From contig NC_134985.1 of the NCBI RefSeq assembly GCF_050947335.1, positions 21,071,190 to 21,135,189 on the forward strand: a DNA stretch of 64,000 bases, written 5' to 3'. Positions 25,601 through 37,600 of this stretch are shown piece by piece; position 1 is the stretch's first letter, and every line of letters starts with the position of its first letter. The translations under genes were made by a program, and so were the position numbers. The notes under the pieces were generated by a model. The model saw nothing but the letters and a program-made list of their open reading frames with translations, had not been told where the DNA came from and did no database searches. Source of the DNA: Megachile rotundata. Its lineage: Eukaryota > Arthropoda > Insecta > Hymenoptera > Megachilidae.

Positions 25601-28600
25601 TCCACGCGAGTGCAACAACTTTGGGTAGAAGAATCGAGCAGGTTCGATCGTGTATGTCGAAATGGGACACTCGTGTACGCTCGATCTGATCGAACACTTC
25701 GTGGTCTGTAATCTTTTGCATAGCTCGCTTCGAGCTGAAATTGAAAGGAAATTGGTGTAACGAGGTATTGGGAAACGTTGCTACGTGTACTGATCGTGTT
25801 TGGTGGATATGGGTCAACATTCGTTCAACATTTAATATCTTCGCGAAGTTTCATTTTCTTCCGGTAACCACTTCGCTGATTCGATACGTGGATCAATTTT
25901 AAGCATCGTGTTTGGCAGATAGGAGTCTGTTCAACTTTTAATATCTTTGTGGAATTTCATTTTCTTCCGGTAACGACTTCGGTGGTTCAATACGTGGATT
26001 AATTTTGAGTATTATGTTTGGTGGATGTGGGTTAACATTCGTTCAACATTTAATGTTTTATATCTTCCTGAAATTTGACTATTTTTTATGGTAAAGAATT
26101 TTGTTGATTCAATGCGTGGATTAATTTTAAGCATCATGTTTGATGGACATGGGTTAACATTCACATAAAATTTAATGTTTTATATCTTCATGAAATTTCA
26201 CCATTTTCTTTCAATGAAGAGTTTTGTTCATTTGTTATGTGGATTAATTTTAAGCATCATGTTTGATGGACATGGGTCAACATCCACATAACATTTAATG
26301 TTTTATATGTTCATGAAATTTCACCATTTTCTTCCAATGAAGAGTTTTGTTCATTTGTTATGTGGATTAATTTTAAGCATCATGTTTGCTGGACATGGGT
26401 TAACATCCACATAAAATTTAATGTTTTGTATCTTCCTGAAATTTCACCATTTTCTTATGGTAAAGAATTTTGTTGATTCTTTATGTGGATTAATTTTTAA
26501 CATCATGTTTGATGGATATGAGTCAACATCCACATAAAATTTAATGTTTTGTATCTTCCTGAAATTTCACCATTTTCTTATGGTAAAGAATTTTGTTGAT
26601 TCTTTATGTGGATTAATTTTAAACATCATGTTTGATGGACATGGCTTAGCATCCACATAAAATATAATGTTTTATATGTTCATGAAATTTCATCATTTTC
26701 TTCCAGTGAAGAATTTTGTTCATTTGTTATGTGGATTAATTTTAAGCATCATGTTTGATGGACATGGGTCAACATCCACATAACATTTAATGTTTTATAT
26801 GTTCATGAAATTTCACCATTTTCTTCCAGTGAAGAATTTTGTTCATTTGTTATGTGGATTAATTTTAAGCATCATGTGTGGTGTATATGAATCCGTTCAA
26901 CATTTAATATCTTTGTGGAATTTCACAATTTTCTTTCGGTAAAGAGTTGATTCGTAACGAGGATAAATTTTAAGCATCGTTTATAGTGAAACCGATCGAG
27001 ACGGACTTCCGAGGCATGTAGTTTTAGAAAAGAACAAATTAGGCGGAGGTGGCCATCTGCTCCCTCGAAAGCAGCGGAGCACCATCTATCACATAAAGGA
27101 TCCCAATAAACCCCAAACTACCCACATCCTTCTCGTTATCCCCAAACACTCCCCTAGAAAATAGCTTATAACACATTCATAACGCATATGGACCATCCCC
27201 CCAATAATATTCCGCTCGAATATGAGCATAGGCAGCCACAGTTGACCCCATAGTGGTTTCGTTCCGAATGGGTGCACGGATCGAAATTAAAACGCGCGTT
27301 TCGGAAACGTTATTACACATCTTGCTATTAATAATCCAAATTGCACCCTAACTGAATCAACTATCAACAAATTCGTCTCTAACTTCTATCTAAATTCCTT
27401 TATTAAATAATATTACACATTTTGCTATTAATAATCCAAATTTCACCCTAATTGAATCAACCACCAACTAATTCTCCAACTTTTACCTAAATTCCTTTAT
27501 TAAATAATATTACACATCTTGCTATTAATAATCCAAATTTCGCCCTAATTGAATCAACCACCAACTAATTCTCCAACTTTTACCTAAATTCCTTTATTAA
27601 ATAATAGTAAACATAAGTGCCCATTGGCCCAAAATTTCATGATCCCACATCTCCACATCCCTATATTCCTAGTTTGCATAATAATCCTCATCGTTCCACA
27701 AAAAGCTTGCTAACGAACGAACTTCGATCGCAAATCGTTAACGGAAGGAAGGTAAAGGATCAATCGGTCACCAAATTCACGAAGTTAATGCCTGCCGTCC
27801 GACTCTGAACCTATTTCCGATATCGCGAACGAGTCGGGTCAGAAAATTCATCGGACAAAACGACGTACTTGAGTGACGTGCGATTCGATCGCAGTCGTTA
27901 ATAAATACCGCGCGAATGCGTCCAATGCTAAAAGCTGCCCTCCGCTTCGATCCACCTCTCTCTTTTCCTGTCTTTATCCACGACGCGCCTTCTCGTCGGT
28001 TTCTTCACCTTTTCGCAGCCTGGCCGTTCCGTTTAGTCGGTTCGGTGGTTAAATCCTGACATAGCCTGCCCCTTTCTCTTCCTCCGCTTCCTTTCTTCGT
28101 CGTTCCTCGATCTTTGCCGATCTTCCTTCACCTGACTCTTTGTTTCGGAATTGCTTCTTTTTCCTTCGTGGTCGCGGTGTCTGGCTCTCGTTTCAAGATT
28201 CGCGGATCTTAACTCGAAATGGGGAACGGGATACCTCGCCTGATATTTCAGATGCTCGTGGGATTTGTCTTGTAACGAAATTTGTACGATAATTGATATG
28301 GATATTTCTTTGTTTTTCAATCTTTCGCGGGTAATATGTATCGCGTGGTGATACGTTTAGCGAACGAATTAAATTACAGCGCCTAGAATTACCGGGTGGA
28401 ACTACAGCGCATGAAATGCCGGCGGGCAGAAGTATAGCGTGGTATTTCAGCGCGGGGGATTATGGCGCGTAGAATTTCAGAGCGTGAAAGTACGATGTGT
28501 AGAACTATGATATGTAGAATTACAGTGTGTGATATTGCAGTGGGTGGAATTGTAACTCGTGGAATTACGGCGTGAGGGATTGCAGCGCGTGGACTTACAT

Positions 28601-31600
28601 CGCGTGGAATTGTAGTGCGTCGAATTTTAGAGCGTGGAACTACAGCGAATAGAATTGCAGCGCGTGGAATTCCAACATATGGAATTGTGGTGCGTAGAAT
28701 TATAGCGCATGGAATTACAGTGCGTCGAATTACAATTCGTGGATCTGCAGCACGTGGAATTATAGCGCGTGGAACTACAGCGCATGGAATTATAACGTGT
28801 GGAATTACAGCGCGTGAAATTATAGCGCATGGACGTCCAATGCGTGGAATTACAGCACATGGAGTTACAACGCGTGAAACTGCAATACGTGAAATTTCAG
28901 CGCATGGAATTATAACGCGTGGAATTACACCGCGTGGACGTACAACGCGTGGAATTACAGCACATGGAGTTACAACGCGTGGAACTACAATACGTGGAAT
29001 TTCAGCGCATGGAATTATAACGCGTGGAATTACAACGCGTGAAATTATAGCACATGGACGTACAACGCGTGGAATTATAGCGCGTGGAATCACAGCACAT
29101 GGAGTTACAGCGCGTGGAACTACAATACGTGGAATTTCAGCGCATGAACTATAACGCGTGGAATTACAACGCGTGAAATTATAGCGCGTGGACGTACAAC
29201 GCGTGGAATTATAGCGCGTGGAATCACAGCACATGGAGTTACAACGCATGAAACTGCAATACGTGGAATTTCAGCAGACCACTGCCTATAAAATATTAAC
29301 GCATGCAATTACATCATGCAAAATTACAGCATATAAAATTCAAACTCGTCGAATTCCAGCACACATGATTATATCGTCTAGACCCACATTGCGTAAAATT
29401 ACACGACAGTCACGCATATTGCCCCAACACGTGACATCAAACAAATAAGTCCATCTTCCCTCGTGAAGGGCAATTTATCGCTGCAGGATCTGTCCATCGA
29501 TCAATCACACTGATCGGAGGATGTTCCATATTTGGACGCAGCTCCTAATTGACCCCAGTCCTGCACCTGTAGAATCCTTGATCCTGACGCTGGGATGCAC
29601 ACGCTCGTTGAACAACACGCTCGACGACGATGCGCGTGCATACAAATGAGAGCGGAAACAGGCGCGCAAACAAACAGACAAACAAGTCGCATTCAGCTAG
29701 CCGCGGATTGTTCCGTGAATTTTGCAGCAGTCATATTCATTTCTGAGATTGGCTTCTTCCAACTTCCCTCTCTCCCTGTCGTTGCATAGGTCTCCTTGGC
29801 CGGAGAACGAAACGATTCCATCTATCGGGGACGCGAGAGCTAGCGGAACTTGGAATGAAAGAGAAGGACCGGTCGGTGAAAGGGGAATCCTTAGGGAGAA
29901 GAAGGAAGAAAGCGAACGGACGGAGCCGATCGATCGATCCTTCTTGCCAGAAACATTGCCAGCTCGATTCGGCTGCTGAATTCTTCGGGCATATTTTATT
30001 TTTAAATTATTGGAAACTTCCCTGGACATCTGGTTATTTTATCTGGTGGGGTACCGACGTCACGCTTGGCGATACTAGAGATGCCGATATCGATTACCGT
30101 TACTGTGTCGAAAAGAAAACGAGATTTTAAACAAAGTAGACAGAGTTGCAAAACTTAAACGTTTGACAAGTCGCGAACGACGTATTTAAGTCATGTTGTG
30201 TTTCTGACAAACACGTCGATAACTTTTGCAGACAAATTCGATGCAAATAAATTGATCAGCGTCTACGATCACCGGAGGTTGTTTCCATTAGGCGAACATT
30301 ATCCTGCATCGGGCATCGAATCAGACAGTCGGCGAAAGTGTTGGCTGGTAATTTCACAGTCTGGCAGAGATAAGGTGCCGTGTACGCTTTGATTTTCATC
30401 TACTTCGAGGCAGTAACATTGTAAAGCGGCATTGTCTCGAAAGAGTACGATTCGGTCCAGCGATCTTCATCGATAAGCGGCTATCTAAACTGTTACAGAA
30501 CTATCAAATCGATAGGTCTACGATGGTAGCTCGAGGCAAGTTGGAGGATCATAAAACTCGTGCGTACACTGGAATCTTGACAAACCGAGCTCGAAACGAC
30601 TTAGCGATAAGAAGAACGCAACAGATAGATGTTCCATCTCGAAAAAGCGGTAAGAGTTCTCGAAACTGCCGCTAAAACCCCTCGAAACGGAGAGAAGCTA
30701 CGAAATCCAGGAGGAGTGGAGCCAAGTGGGCCCTAGAAGGAGCACCAAGGACAATGAAAGAATTTAAATGAAAAACGAGGACAAAAGTGACCTACCACTC
30801 GCTCTTCTCTCCTGATCCTCGACCAGGAAGCTGTCGAGTAGGCGAAAGCACGATGAGTCGAGAGAGCAATCGAAGAGGGAGAGAGAGAGGGTCACGGAGT
30901 CGTCGCTCGAGCGGGAAAACGAAGAAGGTAGCCACAGGGTGCAAGCACTCGAGCGAAGATCAGGGGGGTGGAAGATAAAATTTCGAGGCGAAACGCGCAC
31001 TTTCGCGCTAACGAGCGAGATGCGACACTGGGAGAAGAAAAAAGCGGAAAAAAAAGATGGACCGGTGCGATCTGGCAAGTAGGTAGCCAACGAGGATTGG
31101 TCGAACTCGCGAAAAAGGGTTGGATTTTCGAGAGAGTAGCGCGGCGTAAAGGGTGGAGCGCTCGAGGACGCTCGAGGACGCTCGAGCGTGTAGCAGCATC
31201 GCGTGTGCTACGCGATCTGGAGTGGTAGGGGAGCACAAGGGGTGGAAGAGGGGTTGGTACCGGCAGAGAAAAGGGAAAATGGAGGGGGTACACGCGGTCG
31301 AACGCTCGGCTCAGCTCGGCTCGGCTTTTCTCCGCTCGAGTGTACTTCTCTCTCGACGACGAGGAACACGCGAGGAACGCACCAGGAGCCAGCTCGTTTC
31401 CCACAAGCTTGCCTCGAAAGCTTGTTAGCGAGATTCGCCATTTTTTTCCAACAACCCCTCTCCCTCTTTCGCTTTACCCTCCTACTCCAACCCCCTTCAC
31501 CCTACTTCTTCCTCGGCACGTACCCTCTTGTACACCGCCTCCGTTCTACCGTGGCCCCCTTTTTTTCGCCGAGATCCTCGACAAAAGCTCGAACCACGAA

Positions 31601-34600
31601 AAATCGAGCCACTGCTAAATCAAGAGCGTACTCCATCTTCTTTTTCTTTCTTTTTCACCGTTCTACTCGGTACCTCGAATCTTTTTGCTGCTCGCGTTAC
31701 GCCCCAGTTACCGGGATTCGTCGTTCCTCTCGTTAATTTCTCGACCGATCTACGGGGACCGACACAATGCCAGCGAGATGAGAATCGATCGAGAGCCTGC
31801 CAAACGAGACGAAGAAAGGGACAAATAGGGCGAGCAACTCCGAGAAGAGGTACCGCACCAAAAATAAGAAGGGAGGACTGATTCACCCGACCCCTTTTCT
31901 ATTCCACAATTTCTTTATTTATTCCGATGTCGCATCTATAATCAGACCATCTTTAATTAATTATAGTTCCATCGACACTATCATTAAGATGTTAAAGATA
32001 ACAAGGCCGGTCGAAGTAGAACATCTTCCGTGTTCAAACTTCAAATCCAACCAAAGAAATAATTTCAACACCTGCACAGTAACTCATAACTCTCCCAAGT
32101 ACTTATTTTATGGCAAAGACTCGTCAACAGCTTTCTAAATAATTGAAATTTCACCGCGTCTCACGACGTATATCCATTTTCACTGAGCCGTTGAACGCGT
32201 TAAATCGTGCCGCAACATAAACGAGCGTTTTCACAGTGCCACCAAAATTATTCTCTCCGTTTCCCGTCCCGTTCTGACATACTCGTGATCGTACCAATTT
32301 ATTATCAAGACTCCACAAAGGCCGTCGAGAAGAATAGCGAGGAACAAGCACATTCGTCAGACAAATTGACCATTTCCATATGTCGGACTGGCCCCTATAG
32401 GTGGCTAGTCGAGCATGCATATAAGCTATATAGGTAGCAGCCCATTACGCGGTGCGTAGACTCGTATGGGGTGGCCCTTTTTTCACGGCAAGGTGATTTC
32501 CGTTCGGTTCGGTTCGTTCTTCTGACTCACGGATCGAATATTGAGGAGGTGCAAGGACGAACTGCATAACGAAGGAAACGATTTTTTATGAGAGGATCGG
32601 TGCTTGTAATATTCTATTGAAATATATTTATTTTTACATGTAACGAATTTAACACATATTATAGTCAAATAGGTTTTAACTGTATTTGCACAAGGATTAA
32701 ACTCTCAACTCAGTACCAATTATAATTTAAACTAAAGATTAATTTATGTTTAATTCAACATTTATTTATTTTAAACCTACCGGCATATAATGTGTACTTA
32801 ATTTGAAATTAAAAATGAAGTTAAAAAATAAATAAGCAAACGAAACATAAATTAGTACACACATTTATTCTTTATCTTGATGAAAATCAATGCTGATTTC
32901 AAGGAATGTATTTTAACAAAATGTGCACTTTATAATAAGAAACTTGTGAAGCGGTCATTTGACTGGTTTGGTAGTTTTAGTGTTAACGTTGCAGCAATAA
33001 TTTGACTGACCACCGAAAAGGTCATAAGTTAAGGAGTTGTATATTGTACATAATTTTCATTAACGTTGAAGCGATAATTTAATGAAAGATGAAAGTATTA
33101 ATTTTTCTTTGTTCTCGAAGGTCGCGTAACCTCGAACGAACTGTAGTCCAGCTTAGATATTTCATGGTGGCGAGTTTAGCCATGGTCCGGGTAGGGCGGA
33201 GAAAATCGTTGAGAGTCGACAATCCCGCGGCCTGACATAAATTAGTCGTGGCTTAAATCCCGGCCTAATCCATCATAAATAACTCCGTGCAGATGCGTGT
33301 GTATGCGGGGATACCGTCCCCTAAATTATTTCGAAAAGATCGCGACCCACGTGCTCTGTATCATCCGTTCCACGCGTGTCTGTATACGAGCGTGTGTAGG
33401 TGCACGCGTTGCAGAGGTGCTTAACCACCTGCCAAACGTACCAGGATTCTTTAATCCTCATTGACAATTTGTCTGTCTCTGGATACTTAAACGATTACGT
33501 TGGGGGTGGCGATGTTGAAAAATTCCCTCGTGTCAATTCCTATCATGCCGTATATATTCGGTGTTGCCTCTTTTTAATTTGTAGGTGCAATAGGGTTATA
33601 GAGAATAGAAAATATTGTCATAGAGTAGAAAGACGAATTTTGTCGGACGAAAAGACGAATTTGAGTTTAGAAATTCCACAATTTATGACTGGTTGTCGAA
33701 ATATTCCAAGCAGACACAGAACTTCTGGAATTGAAGCTTCGTTAGAAATTAAGATCAGTTTAATAGCACCCTTCATGAAGGCCTCGCGATCCAAGTGTCT
33801 CATTATAACGCCAATTAAACAAATCAAAGCCCCTAACTCCCACGGTAACTTGTTTAACAAATTAAAATATGTACGCTCAAATGCTTCGATTCGATATGTT
33901 TTGATAGGGTACTCCACTATAAATCACCCTCTCGATCAAAGTTTCATCTTCCATCGAGATTGATGAACCGCGATGAAGATAATCCTCTCATGATCCTGAA
34001 AAACCATTCCCTATTCTATTTCAGAGCGCAATGAATCAGATTTTTATAGGTGAACGAGTCCAAGGTATTTTCTTCGTCTCGAACCACTCGAGTTTTTTCA
34101 GCCCCACATTCGATCTGACTCGATTACGATAGTCGAAAACGGACCTGTGGTTCCCTTTTCTCTTTCTTTTTCCTTCGAACCGTGGCAGACCCGGTCAGGT
34201 AAAAAGTTAGGACCTCTTTCTTGTCCTCCCACCCTTCCAGAGTATTGCTTGCTCACGCGATAAGTAAATATGAATTTTTCCCTGGACGATAGGGCATGCT
34301 GTTCTAATATTTTTCTTGGGGAACAGATTGGCTCACGATCTTTACCAAAGGGTCCGAAAGTGTTTCGACGCGGTTTTGGGGCAGTGGAGCAGTAATTTGA
34401 ATCTGAATTTACTAAATCTTAAATTTTTGAAGTGCAAGATTTACAAAGTTCAAAATCTTCGAATTCCCAAATCTGCAAATTGTAAAATCTTCAAACCTCC
34501 AAATCCTTAAACCTTCAAATTACTTAAATTCCCAAATCTGCAAATCCTAAAATCTTCAAACCCCCAAATCCTCAAACCTTCAAATTACTCAAAGTACCAC

Positions 34601-37600
34601 TACTCTCAAATCCTTAAATCTTCACATCCTCAAATTCCTAAATCTGCAAATTGTAAAATCTTCAAACCTCCAAATCCTCAAATCTTCAAATTACTTAAAT
34701 TCCCAAATCTGCAAATCCTGAAATCTTCAAACCCCCAAATCCTCAAACCTTCAAATTACTCAAAGTACCGCTATCCTCAAATTCTCAAATCTTTACATCC
34801 CCAAATTCTCTAAACTTCCAAACCTTGCAGTCCCCAATTTCCAAACCTTGAATTCCTAAAATTCCCAAATATTCAAATTCCTAATTCTCCAAATTACCAA
34901 ACAGCCAAATCCCCAAACAGTAAAATTAAAAAATTAAAAGAAGAATGACAAAAGTCTTGGAATAAACGTATAGGTGGGAGTAAGGCATATCGATTTGTAT
35001 TCATCAAGAAACACGAGCAATAGTTTGTTAATACTCGCTTACAAGTGTAATTGCACGATACATCAGGCTGGAAAGGAATCGCTTCAGTGATCGTACACGA
35101 AATGGCAGGCATTAATTATTACCGTGTACGTTGTACAGCTTTCATCGTAAAAAAGAAAGAAACAGGGCTAATAAGCAAATAGGACCGAGCAAAATAATTG
35201 TACGTCGTACGTGAAAGATTATCGTTTATCCCTAAAGCGCAGGGAAAATAAATCTGCCTGTTAATATTTATGGACGAGTGTGCAGTTCGACTGCGTCCAT
35301 TCTTTTCTTTACTTTTCCTTTTTCTACCCTTTACGTCACGCTCTTTTACACCTTCTCCCTTTCTCTCCTTCTCGTGCGACAGACCTTGCATGTTCTAAAC
35401 CACCATTTGCATTTCGACAATTTGTGAACTCTTCCATTACCCAACTTTCGAATCTTCAACATTTCAACATTTTTAATTTCAAGGTTTATCAATTTCTTCA
35501 TTCTTTAGTTTCTGATATTCTCAGGTTTCCTAGTTTCTCTAATTTTGAAGTTTGCTAGTATTTTTTTACGTCCCAATTTCTTGATTTCCTAATTTCCCAA
35601 TTTCTCGATTCTTGAATCTTCTACTCCCAATTTCCGAACTCGCAGATTTCTCAATTTTCCAATTCCTGGATCACTGAATCTTTCGTTCCAATTTTCGAGC
35701 TCCCAGATTCCTCAATTTCCAAATTCCTGAATCCTCAAATCCTCCAATTCCCAAACTTCTCAATCCTCGAATCTTCCACTTCCCAAACTTCCCAATTTCC
35801 AAACTCCGCAGAATTCCCATTGAAACTTCGTCGAAAACTAAGCAGAAGTATTTTCTATCCGAAAGCGCGTAAAAAGCAGAGAGAATGGTGGGTCTTGTAG
35901 CAGCTATCTGGCCAAGAACAAGCCGGATCGGGTACGAAATTGAACATGAATAGAGAAAAGGAGCATGGCGGCGACAACGACTTGACTCTGCACCAGCGTT
36001 CCCCTGTCCAACGCGAGCCGCCCCGTGTCCCTTGTATTATTCAGGTGGCCATTATTGGACCCCTTGGTCCGGTTGTGCGACACACGCTCGCCCCGCGGGA
36101 CAAACGCAATCGCATCTGCTCGGAATGAGAGGTTCTGGCCGGGAAGGGTGGGTGGATTCTACTCTCGGCTAGCCGCGTAGCTATCGGCAAGCCGGCGAAA
36201 AGGAAAGAGGAAGGCGCGCGAGGCCGTTTAACCCCTCGCAAGCCAGTTTGGATCTAGTTACTTAAGTTCGGCGGAGCTGCTGCAAATAAAAGGAGGAGAA
36301 ACGTAATTTATGGCCAACGGGACGCGGGTCTAAGGGGTGAGACTTGCCCGGGACGAAACAGACGCTGGAATAAAAATGAAACGGCTCTGGTCGCCCAATG
36401 AAGGAGAACGAACAACAACGTAAACCGGAGATATATGGGGAAATACACGGTATTGCCTGTTTCAGAGCTTCGAGAAGAACGACCTTGTATTTTCTCGATC
36501 GCGCGATTTAGTTTATCCTTCAAAGTTGGTGTCGATGACTCGGGTTTCAAATATTTATCGTTGATGGCGTTTTATTGGTACATAGGGGATTGTCTATACA
36601 TAGAAAGTTGTAGATACTGTTTGGAGAACGTGTTTGCGGTCCGAACAGGAGATATTGGCACGACGGCGAACCGACTCGGAGAAACAGGAGGGTGGAGAAG
36701 AGGGTAGTCGAAGAAAGGAGAGCGTACGAGAAGACACCGTGGACCCTGAGTGATCTATGGCCGAAGATAAACCACGCGTTCAACAAGTGTGCTTCGCCAA
36801 TAGCCTGTTCTATAGTCGGACTCGAGCGACGCGACACTTTGTGCGCGAATTTTTCCACAATTTATGGTAACGTCGTCCTCGAACCAAAATGGTAATTCTG
36901 CACTGATCGCAGATTTATGGACCTCGAATTATAATCTTCCTCGTCATTCTACATGCATTAAATTTTGTTGCGGTCAAGTTTTTACTACGTAAATATTTGT
37001 TATACTCCATATTCTCCATCACCATGCATATTCGAACTTAAATTTCAGAGCCTAATAAAATCTTACTTCGTCCAATCAATACCGGCAATAACGAACGAAA
37101 TTTAACGGTCAGTACAATTTACGGAACGACTTGAATTTTGCATCGGCCGCGATAACGAGCGTAATTAAATAATTTCGAGGTTGAAAATTCCACGGAACAC
37201 GGCGTTTCGACCAAACAACATAACGTAATTAAAAGTTCCGTGTGCTACTAGCCTCGATAAACTCGTTCGTTCCTAAGTCAATACACACGTGCGCGAGGAG
37301 CGTGTACACGAGCCCTGCCCGCCCCTGGCTCTTCCCATCCAGGAACTTGCGTAGCCGAGCAGGTTAATTACGCGCCGAAAAGTGCGTTCTTACAGAAATA
37401 ATTAGCCGGGGGTGTGCGCGTGCAAACAACAAGAACCCGTTGGAACGAGAAAAACAGGGGAACCGGGCATTGTTGCGCCATAATAACGGCGGAAAATTCC
37501 GGCCGAATAATGGGTCGACGACCAGCGAACAGGCGAGCAAGCAAGCGAGCAAGCAGCAGGTCGTTCCTTCCGCGCAAATTCTCTTCTCGATGTTCGGTTT

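Noticed and set aside
28389..29249. 286-codon ORF
   Set aside because: Produced by the 15-bp minisatellite (unit length divisible by 3); the opposite strand is also open.
30892..31736. 170- and 177-codon ORFs on opposite strands
   Set aside because: Mutually overlapping in a GC-rich island, no domains, not compatible with each other.
33400..33963. 187-codon plus-strand ORF with a 99-codon antisense frame
   Set aside because: Neither translation resembles a known family; no signal, repeat or splice evidence.
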